Notes: a model not told the origin generated them from the sequence alone. DNA of 18,305 nucleotides from JAGVNX01 sp035290965 (GCA_035290965.1 DATDTD010000054.1:1-18305), one strand, 5' to 3'. Positions 1 to 8,130 are shown, numbered from the stretch's first letter. Made by a program: numbers and translations.

Positions 1-426
1 AATAACCATGTCTTCCAAAGGTGTAAGATGGAATTCTGAATCGCACCAGTAAAGCTTTGTTCTCAAAGGGCGTATGGGACGGAGAGTCATGAGCTGTATG
101 TCGCTTTTTCCTTCCTGTTCTGAAATGTTTCCGCAGAAAACAACCAAGCCATTTTTCGGAATCTTGAAATTTATCTGTTTCAAAAAATTGTCTATTTTTC
201 TCAGTGCGCCCTGGACATTTTTTCTGGTCTGCGGGCTCTTTATGTTAGAGCTCTGGCTCATTTCTTCCGTTATCTGCCCCATCACAGAGCTCCTGTCTGC
301 ATCTTCAGGCATGTACAGTGAAATAAGCTCTGTTCCCTTTCCCCTGAACTCCTTCAGCTTTTTGAGCTTTTTTTTGAACAGCGCGATTTCAGCCTCGTCA
401 ATTTTTTCCAAATAGTCTTCCGGCAT
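1..426 (-). CDS. prf1: Peptide chain release factor aRF1, N-terminal part (cut by window edge)
   Basis: Archaeal/eukaryotic class-1 release factor, which recognises all three stop codons in the ribosomal A site and triggers peptide release. The 142 codons visible correspond to domain 1 (stop-codon recognition). The NIKS motif is at residues 61-64, and the YxCxxxF motif reads YWCDSEF at residues 126-132; both are hallmark decoding elements of the eRF1/aRF1 family. The reading frame is open to window position 1, so the GGQ domain lies outside. The ATG at 426 is preceded by GTGGTTAAA, a sequence also seen before other starts in this window. The family assignment is firm. No frameshift or missing motif is seen in the visible part. 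Confidence 0.96.
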   Translation of the reverse strand, partial: MPEDYLEKIDEAEIALFKKKLKKLKEFRGKGTELISLYMPEDADRSSVMGQITEEMSQSSNIKSPQTRKNVQGALRKIDNFLKQINFKIPKNGLVVFCGNISEQEGKSDIQLMTLRPIRPLRTKLYWCDSEFHLTPLEDMVI

Positions 427-584
427 TTTAACCACTAAAAAAATACTGCCGATTAGGCAGGAGCTAGAAAAAGCAATTCCTTTTCTTTAAAGAAAAATCC
501 ATTGTTTACCAGACAGATTTAGGAATAAAAAGCTTTAAAACAGCTTTCTTGGGCATGAGCTAAAAAACAGGGAATTGAATAGGC
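427..584. promoter_or_regulatory. Gap upstream of aRF1 with a perfect 16-bp palindrome
   Basis: This 158-nt gap lies between the aRF1 start and the stop of the DUF2283-like gene. It contains the perfect inverted repeat TTTTCTTTAAAGAAAA at 481-496, about 55 nt before the aRF1 ATG, and a second AT-rich TTTTAAAGC stretch near 528-541 on the minus strand. Either could serve as a TATA element for aRF1, or the palindrome could be a dimeric repressor site. No ORF or RNA gene is evident here. Confidence 0.4.
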
Positions 585-941
585 TCATCTTGAATGCGCT
601 GTTATCGGGCTTTTGTAGTGAATGTTTTGGATTGCTATTGTTGCCGGCACATTTTCTTTTTCAATCGGCAGGATTATTTTTACAAAAACAGTGCCTTTTT
701 TTTTGATAAAGGAAAAAGAAGCATTTTCAATTTTTGCAAGGGCTTGTTTTGTTATTTTTCTGTCAGTCAAATCAGTCAAATATTCTGACGCATCAAAAAT
801 TTCCAGGCCGACTATTTCGCCGTTCTTTTGCAGGTCAACAACAAGCTCTCCGAACTCAATGCTGCCCTTTGATTTTTTGTTTTCATTGTACAAAAAAAGC
901 AGGTCTTCTGCAAAATCATAATCCAACTTAAATTTGGGCAT
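585..941 (-). CDS. DUF2283-like small protein (putative antitoxin)
   Basis: This 118-residue protein resembles the DUF2283 family. It has a tyrosine/aspartate-rich start (KLDYDFAEDLLFLY), then a strand of the form GELVVDLQKNGEIVGLEIFDAS, which matches the typical DUF2283 pattern 'vDldedGeivGiEildas'. I chose the ATG at 941 because AGGTGG lies just upstream; an in-frame extension to 968 is unlikely. The gene overlaps the end of the upstream DUF4258-like gene by 14 nt, so the two are probably translationally coupled. DUF2283 genes are often found beside DUF4258 genes, and the pair is suspected to be a toxin-antitoxin module. The C-terminal 45 residues or so extend beyond the core motif and their role is unknown. 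Confidence 0.7.
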   Translation of the reverse strand: MPKFKLDYDFAEDLLFLYNENKKSKGSIEFGELVVDLQKNGEIVGLEIFDASEYLTDLTDRKITKQALAKIENASFSFIKKKGTVFVKIILPIEKENVPATIAIQNIHYKSPITAHSR

Positions 942-1260
942 TTCTTTCCACCTTTTTCTGCCAGTCAAGCCTCTGCTTTATAACTGTAATCACAACAATT
1001 TTTTGTTCCAAATGGTTTATAACTATAACATAAACATAAGCGATTTTTTTGAACGGCACAAACCACAATTTGTATTTTTCACAATCGTTTTCCGAAAAAA
1101 TTTTTTCAACAAGTTTCAGCGCTCCAGGATTCCGCAGGTGATTAACAACAATCCTTTTCTCAATCTGCCTTTTCACCAGCCTGAGCTCCGCATGATTTGT
1201 AAAAACAATTGCATAATGCGCAATCTCCCTTAACTTTTCGCGCAGGCCTTCTCCGTTCAT
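928..1260 (-). CDS. DUF4258-like small basic protein (putative toxin)
   Basis: This 110-residue basic protein is the first gene of a two-gene unit. The segment near residues 20-45 (FTNHAELRLVKRQIEKRIVV, then NHLRNP) resembles the DUF4258 signature 'HaeeRm.eRgIs.eev.eal.nP'. It is followed by beta strands ending in IVVITVIKQRLDW. DUF4258 proteins are small and possibly related to RelE-type folds, so an mRNA-directed toxin role is plausible but not shown. The downstream DUF2283-like gene overlaps it by 14 nt. Start ATG at 1260. The family call rests on motif resemblance only. Confidence 0.6.
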   Translation of the reverse strand: MNGEGLREKLREIAHYAIVFTNHAELRLVKRQIEKRIVVNHLRNPGALKLVEKIFSENDCEKYKLWFVPFKKIAYVYVIVINHLEQKIVVITVIKQRLDWQKKVERNAQI

Positions 1261-1348
1261 GAAAGAGCCTGGCTGTTTATTGAATAAAAAGGATTTTGGA
1301 AGCGCGTTTCCGCTGTTCTGCAGATTTTTTTATCCGCAAATTCCCGAT

Positions 1349-1363
1349 TAAAAATATATTTAA
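1349..1363 (+). promoter_or_regulatory. TATA box of the UMP kinase gene
   Basis: The AT-only stretch TTAAAAATATATTTA is centred about 32 nt upstream of the ATG at 1389. Archaeal transcription starts about 25 nt downstream of the TATA centre, so the transcript would begin only a few nucleotides before the ATG. This suggests a leaderless or nearly leaderless mRNA and supports this start, and hence the N-terminal extension of the protein. Confidence 0.6.
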
Positions 1364-1388
1364 ACTCCTTGTTCCAATTCTATAGAAT

Positions 1389-2336
1389 ATGCTCCCTGAA
1401 TTTTTCAATGTTTCAGAAGACAGCCCCGCAAGAGACTCAGCGGAAACTCAGGAGAGAAGTTTCCGCAGGAAAAGCTCCGAAGGAATTTTTGTTGTTTCAA
1501 TCGGAGGCAGCCTTCTCTTTGAAAACGGCATTCCAAACCCGAATGCAATCCGTGACATTGCGGATGCAGTAAGTTCTCTTCACTCGGAAGGATTTGACTT
1601 TGCGCTCGTAATCGGAGGGGGAGTGCTTGCAAGGGATTTTGTTGAGGCGGGAGAGGCAATGGGTGCAAACAATTTTGAGCTCGACTCTCTTGGGATAGCT
1701 GCCACAAGGCTTAACGCGCTTCTATTCATTAACGCGCTTGAATCCGCGCATTCAGAGGTTTTGACTGACATAAAAAAAGCAGATGAAATTATTTCTTCCG
1801 GAAAAATTCCCGTCTTCGGGGGGCTAATCCCCGGAGTTACTACTGATTTCTGCGCTGCAATAATTGCAGAGCATCTCAATGCAGGCTTCATTAACCTCAG
1901 CAATGTGGAAGGGATTTTCGATTCAAACCCCGCAAAAAACAAGGATGCAAAGCTTTTCAGGGAGCTTTCCTGCAGCGAGCTCCTGGAGATTCTCATAAAG
2001 GAAGAATCAAAACCGCGCCAGAACATTATAATCGACATTCCCGCTGTTCTCGTCCTTAAACGTTCGCACATTACAGGCTTTTTTTTGTCGGGCAACAGCA
2101 TGGAAAACTTCAAGGCAGCAGTAAGGAATCAGGATTTTGAAGGGACAATTGTTTCAGAAGCCGCAGACAGCGGAATGCAGCCTGAAGAATCTCCCCTGTC
2201 TGAAGAACCTGAAGACTGGGAAGAAGCGGGAAAAAAGAAAACCAGAAAAAAGCCCTCAAAGCGGCTTTTGAAAAAGCCTCGCAGAAAAAAGCGCGGTTAT
2301 GATGCGGATGATATTGCAATGCGCCTGAAATTCTAA
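1389..2336 (+). CDS. pyrH: UMP kinase (archaeal PyrH type) with N- and C-terminal extensions
   Basis: Amino-acid-kinase-fold UMP kinase, phosphorylating UMP to UDP with ATP in pyrimidine nucleotide synthesis. The core spans about residues 33-260: VVSIGGS at 35-41 and VIGGGVLARDF near 74-84 (phosphate and substrate loops), the helix with ATRLNALLFINAL, then PGVTTDFCAAIIAEHL and INLSNVEGIFDSNP, which match the UMP-binding and ATP-site segments of archaeal PyrH. At 315 residues it is longer than the usual archaeal enzyme of about 225. There is a roughly 32-residue polar N-terminal extension and a C-terminal tail of about 55 residues, first acidic then strongly basic (KKTRKKPSKRLLKKPRRKKR). No internal methionine offers a later start before the core. 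It is convergent with dph2, with a 7-nt gap. Confidence 0.9.
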   Translation: MLPEFFNVSEDSPARDSAETQERSFRRKSSEGIFVVSIGGSLLFENGIPNPNAIRDIADAVSSLHSEGFDFALVIGGGVLARDFVEAGEAMGANNFELDSLGIAATRLNALLFINALESAHSEVLTDIKKADEIISSGKIPVFGGLIPGVTTDFCAAIIAEHLNAGFINLSNVEGIFDSNPAKNKDAKLFRELSCSELLEILIKEESKPRQNIIIDIPAVLVLKRSHITGFFLSGNSMENFKAAVRNQDFEGTIVSEAADSGMQPEESPLSEEPEDWEEAGKKKTRKKPSKRLLKKPRRKKRGYDADDIAMRLKF

Positions 2337-2343
2337 AAGCCGC

Positions 2344-3333
2344 TTAAAAAAATTCCTCTATTTCGTATTCTTCAAAAGTTTTTTCTCCAAGCGCTATTTT
2401 CAGTTCGCTTGGATTCAGCAAGGGCTTTTTGAATGCGCTTGCATCGTCAATTGCAATTCTCGGACAGGCAGTGCAGACAAAAGCATCTGCATCAATTCCG
2501 AGAAGATAATCCGGCTTTATCAAATCCGCAATGAACAGAAAAGCCTTTTTTTTGTGCTTTTCAACAAGCTCCCTGAGTTCAAGCGCTTTCTGCATTTTAA
2601 ACTGGCCTTTTTTTCCACTTAAAATAATCCCTATTTTTTCCGCATTCATTGCTTTTTCAATTAGCGCAAATCTTTTTTTCAGGAACAATTCCTTTTCCCC
2701 TTCAAGCGCCTTTACCTCGTTGTTCATGGGATTCATTGTAAAAACCCTGTTTTTTGAGCTGAAGGCAATTCCAAGCGCATGGAACAATCCGTCGCCGAAA
2801 AAAACAACTGCGTCAGTGTTTTTTGAAACTCCCGAATAATTGCATCCAAGCACCTGCCCTTCCGAAAGATTTTTTCCCTTTGCTGTTTCAGCCTTGATTC
2901 CGCTTTTTTCAAACTCTTTTTTCAGCAAAGGAAGGTATTCAAGATACTGAAGCGTGGTGCACAAAGAAATTTTTTTAACTGAATTTTTTTTCAGTATCTG
3001 CACGCTGTTTGATGCAAGCTCTTTCAGCTTTTTGCTTTCAAGCAGGTAAGAAAGCGGCACAAAAATTGTTTTTGTTTCAGGAGAAAAAAACCGCGAGTGC
3101 CCCAGATGCACAATCAAATCAGCATTAATCTGCTTTGCCTCTGTTTCCGCAAGCCCGCAGGCGCCGAAGCAGGGGTCAATTGTTGAAACAATTGTCGCGT
3201 TTGTTTTGTTTTGCAGTTCCTGTGCAATTTCGAGATTTCTTGTTTTCAGCCCTTCGGGAATCTGCAGGAGAACTGTTTTTGCGCCGAGCTTTTTTATTTC
3301 TTCTATTGCCTCTGAAAGGTCAATGTTAAGCAT
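2344..3333 (-). CDS. dph2: Diphthamide synthase Dph2 (2-(3-amino-3-carboxypropyl)histidine synthase)
   Basis: Non-canonical radical-SAM enzyme that transfers the 3-amino-3-carboxypropyl group of SAM to a histidine of elongation factor 2, the first step of diphthamide synthesis. In archaea it acts as a homodimer carrying a [4Fe-4S] cluster held by three cysteines from three domains. Here the candidates are C59 in DPCFGACG, C164 in QVLGCNY and C290 in VCTACPRIAIDD. The 329-residue length and the three repeated domains fit the family. The ATG at 3333 is followed by a typical start ahead of the LLQIPEGLK strand. It is divergent from the 3378 gene, sharing a 44-nt AT-rich promoter region, and convergent with pyrH. 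Confidence 0.95.
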   Translation of the reverse strand: MLNIDLSEAIEEIKKLGAKTVLLQIPEGLKTRNLEIAQELQNKTNATIVSTIDPCFGACGLAETEAKQINADLIVHLGHSRFFSPETKTIFVPLSYLLESKKLKELASNSVQILKKNSVKKISLCTTLQYLEYLPLLKKEFEKSGIKAETAKGKNLSEGQVLGCNYSGVSKNTDAVVFFGDGLFHALGIAFSSKNRVFTMNPMNNEVKALEGEKELFLKKRFALIEKAMNAEKIGIILSGKKGQFKMQKALELRELVEKHKKKAFLFIADLIKPDYLLGIDADAFVCTACPRIAIDDASAFKKPLLNPSELKIALGEKTFEEYEIEEFF

Positions 3334-3377
3334 AAATATGCCTTTAGTGCAATTATTTTTAATTGCGAGTGAATTTA

Positions 3378-4274
3378 ATGGGCAGAGTTAGAAAACAGCA
3401 GATGAAGCAGATTCTGGCGGGAAAAAGGAAATTATTGCTGGGGCCCTGGTTCAGGCCGAAGCTTGTTCAGTCAGAAATGCCTGTTTCCCAAAGAAGCGTT
3501 TCAGGGCAGAGACAGCTGGAAAAATTGCTGGCTTCCGAGAAAGGAAAAAATTTTTTCAACGGCAGGATAGCAAGAATAGGCTTTGTAAACAGGCAGGCCC
3601 GAAGAGAGAGGAAGAGAGCTGCGAATTTCAAAATTCCTGTTTCTGAAATCGGTTTTTTTGACTGGTATGCCGCGTCAAAATCGCGCGAGAAAAAATCATT
3701 GCAGGCAAAGGAATCAAAAACAGCTAAAACAAGGGGACGCCTGCCCGAAGCAGTTCCCTTTAACCTCGGGCTGAATTCCATTATTGAAATCGGAAAAGGC
3801 GCGCATGGAGAACCCACGCACATTATCCTGATAAGGCGCCCGATGAATGTTGCCACTACAGGCGCAGGCTACTGGGATTTGCCCGCAGGATTGTTAATGG
3901 CGGGAAAAAATCCTGTTGATGCAGTCAATGCAAGGAGCGCCGCAGAAATCGGAATCGACAAAAGCAAATTGAAATTAATCGGCAAGGGCCTGAAGCCAGT
4001 GAAGAAAGAAACATGGTTTGCCTTGCACAGAATGGACAATGCGGCAGTTTTTAATGCCTTTTTCGTCCAGCGCGCAAATGTTTCCGCCGAAGAAGTCAGA
4101 AAAAGCATTCGTGCAAGGATTCGCTCAAAAAAAGACGCTTGGGCGCCTGCGGGTTTTGCAATTATCCCGAGGACTTCCGAAGCAATACGCGAATTCATCA
4201 GAACCCACGACAAAACAGTTATTCCCGAGGCATTGCGATTATATGCCATGGAATTAGCCAAGGCAAAAAAATAG
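3378..4274 (+). CDS. Protein with a degenerate Nudix-like motif, function unknown
   Basis: This 298-residue basic protein has a Lys/Arg-rich N-terminal half (about 1-120), then a domain with IILIRRPMN, GYWDLPAGLLMAGKN and ARSAAEIGIDKSKLKLIG. The segment GYWDLPAGLL...AAEIGI resembles the strand-loop-helix of Nudix hydrolases. However, the consensus GX5EX7REUXEEXGU is poorly kept: only the final E, G and I positions align, and the key Glu residues of the REUXEE core are lost or shifted. It may therefore bind a nucleotide or RNA without hydrolysing it. In-frame TTG (3363) and GTG (3369) codons lie upstream, but ATG 3378 sits at a leaderless distance from the AT-rich stretch near 3350-3362. It is convergent with ppsA (11-nt gap). 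Confidence 0.55.
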   Translation: MGRVRKQQMKQILAGKRKLLLGPWFRPKLVQSEMPVSQRSVSGQRQLEKLLASEKGKNFFNGRIARIGFVNRQARRERKRAANFKIPVSEIGFFDWYAASKSREKKSLQAKESKTAKTRGRLPEAVPFNLGLNSIIEIGKGAHGEPTHIILIRRPMNVATTGAGYWDLPAGLLMAGKNPVDAVNARSAAEIGIDKSKLKLIGKGLKPVKKETWFALHRMDNAAVFNAFFVQRANVSAEEVRKSIRARIRSKKDAWAPAGFAIIPRTSEAIREFIRTHDKTVIPEALRLYAMELAKAKK

Positions 4275-4285
4275 TTTTTATGCGC

Positions 4286-7200
4286 TTATTTTTCCATGAA
4301 CATTTTTTTCTCTTCGACAAGCACGACTTTTCTTATTTTCTCAACTGCGTCAATGTTCGCCGAAACAGAATCAATTCCGAAATGCACAAGGTGCCTTACC
4401 ATTTCGGGATTGGAGCCTGCCTGCCCGCAGATTCCAGTGTGCACGTGCGCCTGCTTGCATGCCTGTATAACATGGTTTACTGATTTCAGAATTGCGGGAT
4501 GAAGCTCTGAAAACCATTTCTGGACTTTTCCATTGTTCCTGTCCAATCCGAGCGTTAACTGCGTTAAGTCGTTTGTCCCGAAGCTTACGAAATCAATTCC
4601 CTCTTCAATCAAATCATCAATAATCCAGCATGCAGCGGGAGTCTCGACCATTACTCCGAACTTAACGTCGTTTCTTGGGGATAAGCCGCATTCTTCAGCG
4701 ATTTTTTTTGCCTGCTTTACTTCATCAACGTTCTGCACAAATGGAAGCATTATTCCGAGATTGTCAACGCCTTCCATTAACAGCTGTTTAATTGCAAAAA
4801 ACTGCGCCTTCAATAATTCAGGCTCGTCCAGATCCCTTCTTATTCCGTGCCAGCCAATCATTGGATTGTCTTCTTCGGGCTCTTTGTCCCCGCCTTCCAA
4901 ATGCCTGAATTCATCAGTGCGCGCATCGAAAGTCCTGTACAAAACAGGCTTTCCCTTGAAAAGAAGCGCGACTTTTTTCACTCCCTCTTTCACAACTGCG
5001 GTAAGCTCTTCCTGTTTTCCTTCCCTGAGATATTCTGCAGGATGTTTTCCCGCAGCAGTAATCATGTGCTCTGCCCTTAACAATCCTACTCCGTCTGCAT
5101 TTGTTTTTGCTGCAGATGCCGCAGCTTCCGGAAGCGCGACATTCACGTTTACTTTCACTGAAACTTTTTCAAGCAGTTCAACTATTTTTTCCTCTTCCTC
5201 TTCAAGCTTTTCTGCAGGCATTTCCTCTGCCTCTTCCTTTCCGAAGTCTTTTACTATTTCCTCTGCCTCTTTCCTTTCCTCTTCAATTATTTTTTCCCTG
5301 AATTCCTGCGCTGTTTCTTTTTCCTCTTCTTCTTCAATCTCAAAAATCTTTTTTTCCTTTTCGAAAGCAGCAGGCCTTTCCTTTTGCCCGTGCTGTTTTG
5401 CTGTTTCTTTCAGCTCTTTTTTGATTGCCTTTTCAAAGGGTTCTATTTCATTTTTTTCAATTATCGGCATCTGTTCCTCTAGATTTTTCGGAGCCTCGAG
5501 CTCTACCTTTCCCTCGTAAATAAACCCGTCAAACCCGTCGACAGTTACAAGGTCGTTATCCTCAAGTATTTTTGTGGCTTTTTCAGTTCCGACAACGCAG
5601 GGAATTCCGAGTTCTCTGGATACGATCGCGGCATGGCAATTTGCAACCCATAATGGAGTGAATTGTTCTGTAAAAACAACATAATTGTGGTGTTCGTCAA
5701 CTTCAATATTGAAAACATCTGTTTCGCCGCAATTTTGTAAATGCACTGCGCGCTTCATTCTGATTGGACTACTGCAAATCTTCTGCAATTCTGTTTGTGC
5801 CTCTTTTTTTGCCATTGGAACAATTCTTTCAAAAACTTTTTTAGAATCAATAAGCAAATTCTTCTCAACATATGGCTTTATTTTTCCGCCCCAGTTTACT
5901 TCATTAACAATATCCCCAAGCAATTGCTTTGCTGAAAACAATTTTACTCCCTGACTTTTTTCTCTTGGGCTGAATTTTACTCTTTTCGTATATTTCAACA
6001 ACTTTTCCAGACCTTCAACAATCTGGATATTCAAGCAAGTTTCCCTGTTTTTTTGCAATGTTGGCTGGATTCCAAGGCGCAGGCATCCAAGAACAATTGA
6101 TTTCGTCAGTTTTTCATCGCTTGAATAAATATGCAGCCTGCAACCGTGGCTTTTGCTGAAGCTTCCGTCGCCGTCGATAACGCCCGCCAAAAACATCAGC
6201 AGATTTTCTTCATCTGTTCTCAAAACCCATTCTTCAAGAGCCTCGTAACTTTCAAGCAGATTTTGTGCTGGCGCTTTCTGGTAGCAATTGTATGCCATTG
6301 CAGTGCTTGTAAAAGTGTATCCTCTGATAGTAGAGGTATATGTCCGTTCCTTTTGGTTCATGGAAGTTCCAAACAAATCCCTGAAATGCCCCAAAACTGT
6401 TTCAACAAACTCTTTTTTTTCAGGAGTGGCTTTTTGTACAAATGTTATGTGCCCGTGCCTTTTTGTCAACTGAATACTCCCGTCAGTAAACAATGCGCCC
6501 ATCAAATATGCTTTTTTCAAATTGTTTTCGCTTGCATCGGAAACAATTGGGATTGAATCAATTGTGCAAACAAGCTCTTCCGCATCGAGAATTCCCTTGA
6601 TTTCTTTTTCAACTATTTGCCTGTTTTGCAAGTGCATCATTTTGTGGCTTGGAGTCAATTCAACGCAATTTTCGTTTGCCTTGCCTGTTTGTGAAACCGC
6701 AATTTTTATTGTTTCAGCCTTTCTTTTCATGCAGGCATTTATTTTTTTCCATTCGGACTTTAATGTTTCTCTGTTCACTGACAATGCAAAAAAGCTTTCT
6801 CCCTGCTCTGCCCTGTTAAACACTTCTTCAAAGTCAATTATTCCTTTGCTCGTCAAGACTTTTGTTTTTCCTGCAAAGCAGGTTTTTCCCCCCTCGTCTG
6901 TTATTATTGCAATGCTTTTTTTCATTGTCGGGACCCAATCGGGTGAAGTCATTTTTGTGACAAGAATATCGCCCGGCTGGACCTTTGCTGAATCCTCTAC
7001 ATCAGGAACAACTCTTACTCTTCCTGAAATAATTCCCGGGCTTGCTCCCAACCCTGTCAAAACAATTTTTGCCTTTGACTGCTGCATTTTTTCCCTGCGC
7101 TCTTTTGCGCCTTCCATTTTTGTTTTTAAACCCAGAGTTGTAATTGCCCTGCTCTGCACAATATACAGTTCCTTTCCGTTTATTGCAAATTCTATGTCCT

Positions 7201-8107
7201 GCGGCTTTCCGTAATAATTTTGTATTTCAAGGCCTATCTGTGCAAGAGTTAAAATAGTCCTGTCGTCAAGCTTCTGCTTGCGCGCTTCGCTCTGGGGAAT
7301 GTCCTGCTTTATGTTTTCCGAGCCTTTCTTGATTATTTTCCATTCCTGGAAATTAATCTTTTTTTCAGAAATAGCCATTTCTTTTTTGTCAATCACATAA
7401 TTGTCGGGAATAACAGAGCCGCTTACAATTGCCTCTCCAAGCCCAAATCCCGCTTCGATTATTATTTTGCTTTCGTCTCCTGTCGGATCCGCAGTGAACA
7501 TTATTCCCGAAGCAGTGCTTTCAACCATTTTTTGTATTACAACTGCAATGCCGACTTTATCCGTGGGAAAATTCTGTTTTTTCCTGTAATAAACCGCTCT
7601 TGCAGTGAAAAGGCTTGCCCAGCATTTTTGCACTGCAACAACAACATTGTTTTTTCCGTGCACATTCAAATATGTTTCCTGCTGTCCCGCAAAGCTTGCT
7701 TCAGGCAGGTCCTCTGCAGTTGCGCTGCTTCTAACAGCTACAAAGCATTCCTCGCTGCTCGAAAGAAAGCCTATTCTTTTTTCGGAAAGCTTCAAATAAT
7801 TTTTTTTGATTTCATTGGAGAGCTCTTCGGGCATTTTTGCCTGCCTTATCCAGTCCCTTGCCTTTTCCGAAACCTCTTCAAGCTGTTTTGTGTTTTCAGT
7901 GTCGATTGCGTCTATTGCCTGCACTATTTTTTTTCTCAGGCTGCTTTTGTCTAAAAAATCGAAATATGCCTGTGCAGTAACAACAAAGCCCGGGGGAATA
8001 GGAAAATCCGCTCTTGCCATTAATCCGAGATTGAGGCCTTTTCCGCCAACTATTCCGATATCGTCTTCCGCAATATCGGGAAACCACAAAATATTCCTTA
8101 CAGGCAT
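4286..8107 (-). CDS. ppsA: Phosphoenolpyruvate synthase precursor containing an intein
   Basis: PEP synthase converts pyruvate, ATP and water to PEP, AMP and phosphate, the entry to gluconeogenesis. Of 1273 residues, 410-823 are an intein, leaving a predicted mature enzyme of 859. N-terminal ATP-binding domain about 1-325 (GGKGLNLG near 21-28, AVRSSATAEDLPEASFAGQQ near 124-143). Swivelling phosphohistidine domain about 350-870, split by the intein inside TDEGGKT/CHAAIVSRELG; the catalytic histidine is H825. C-terminal PEP/pyruvate TIM barrel about 985-1273 (DGVGLLRAEH, FGTNDLTQL, GICGQAG with catalytic C1227). Between the last two domains lies an unusual Glu/Lys-rich segment of about 100 residues (880-982). 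A TATA-like AAATAAATA at 8131-8139 lies about 28 nt before the ATG, suggesting a leaderless mRNA. Start and stop are clear. Confidence 0.95.
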   Translation of the reverse strand: MPVRNILWFPDIAEDDIGIVGGKGLNLGLMARADFPIPPGFVVTAQAYFDFLDKSSLRKKIVQAIDAIDTENTKQLEEVSEKARDWIRQAKMPEELSNEIKKNYLKLSEKRIGFLSSSEECFVAVRSSATAEDLPEASFAGQQETYLNVHGKNNVVVAVQKCWASLFTARAVYYRKKQNFPTDKVGIAVVIQKMVESTASGIMFTADPTGDESKIIIEAGFGLGEAIVSGSVIPDNYVIDKKEMAISEKKINFQEWKIIKKGSENIKQDIPQSEARKQKLDDRTILTLAQIGLEIQNYYGKPQDIEFAINGKELYIVQSRAITTLGLKTKMEGAKERREKMQQSKAKIVLTGLGASPGIISGRVRVVPDVEDSAKVQPGDILVTKMTSPDWVPTMKKSIAIITDEGGKTCFAGKTKVLTSKGIIDFEEVFNRAEQGESFFALSVNRETLKSEWKKINACMKRKAETIKIAVSQTGKANENCVELTPSHKMMHLQNRQIVEKEIKGILDAEELVCTIDSIPIVSDASENNLKKAYLMGALFTDGSIQLTKRHGHITFVQKATPEKKEFVETVLGHFRDLFGTSMNQKERTYTSTIRGYTFTSTAMAYNCYQKAPAQNLLESYEALEEWVLRTDEENLLMFLAGVIDGDGSFSKSHGCRLHIYSSDEKLTKSIVLGCLRLGIQPTLQKNRETCLNIQIVEGLEKLLKYTKRVKFSPREKSQGVKLFSAKQLLGDIVNEVNWGGKIKPYVEKNLLIDSKKVFERIVPMAKKEAQTELQKICSSPIRMKRAVHLQNCGETDVFNIEVDEHHNYVVFTEQFTPLWVANCHAAIVSRELGIPCVVGTEKATKILEDNDLVTVDGFDGFIYEGKVELEAPKNLEEQMPIIEKNEIEPFEKAIKKELKETAKQHGQKERPAAFEKEKKIFEIEEEEEKETAQEFREKIIEEERKEAEEIVKDFGKEEAEEMPAEKLEEEEEKIVELLEKVSVKVNVNVALPEAAASAAKTNADGVGLLRAEHMITAAGKHPAEYLREGKQEELTAVVKEGVKKVALLFKGKPVLYRTFDARTDEFRHLEGGDKEPEEDNPMIGWHGIRRDLDEPELLKAQFFAIKQLLMEGVDNLGIMLPFVQNVDEVKQAKKIAEECGLSPRNDVKFGVMVETPAACWIIDDLIEEGIDFVSFGTNDLTQLTLGLDRNNGKVQKWFSELHPAILKSVNHVIQACKQAHVHTGICGQAGSNPEMVRHLVHFGIDSVSANIDAVEKIRKVVLVEEKKMFMEK
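5639..6880 (-). mobile_element. In-frame LAGLIDADG intein in PEP synthase
   Basis: The 414-residue intein begins at Cys410 (CFAGKTKVLT, block A) and ends at Asn823, followed by extein Cys824. Block B is VELTPSHKMM with TPxH at 485-488. The homing endonuclease shows both dodecapeptide motifs, LMGALFTDG (535-543) and LAGVIDGDG (640-648), each with its acidic residue (D542, D647), so it may be active. Block F is VFNIEVDEHHNYVV (798-811). Block G reads LWVAN/C: the usual penultimate His is replaced by Ala822. The position, directly before the catalytic histidine, is the one I recall for the Methanocaldococcus jannaschii PEP synthase intein, which also lacks the penultimate His yet splices. Until it is removed the enzyme should be inactive. 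Confidence 0.95.
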
Positions 8108-8130
8108 TCACTAGAATTAGGGCTTTATGC

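Noticed and set aside
1261..1388. Direct or inverted repeats around GGAAGCGCGTTTCC
   Set aside because: The short palindrome lacks the GAAGCGCTC and CGCTTTC arms of the hairpin repeat family and stands alone.
1405..2113. Minus-strand ORFs opposite the UMP kinase gene
   Set aside because: They overlap a clear kinase gene and have no domain or promoter support.
4533..5519. Long Ser/Phe-rich ORF on the plus strand
   Set aside because: It is the mirror of the PEP synthase reading frame; its serine-rich content is the complement of Glu/Lys codons, and it has no promoter or recognisable domain.
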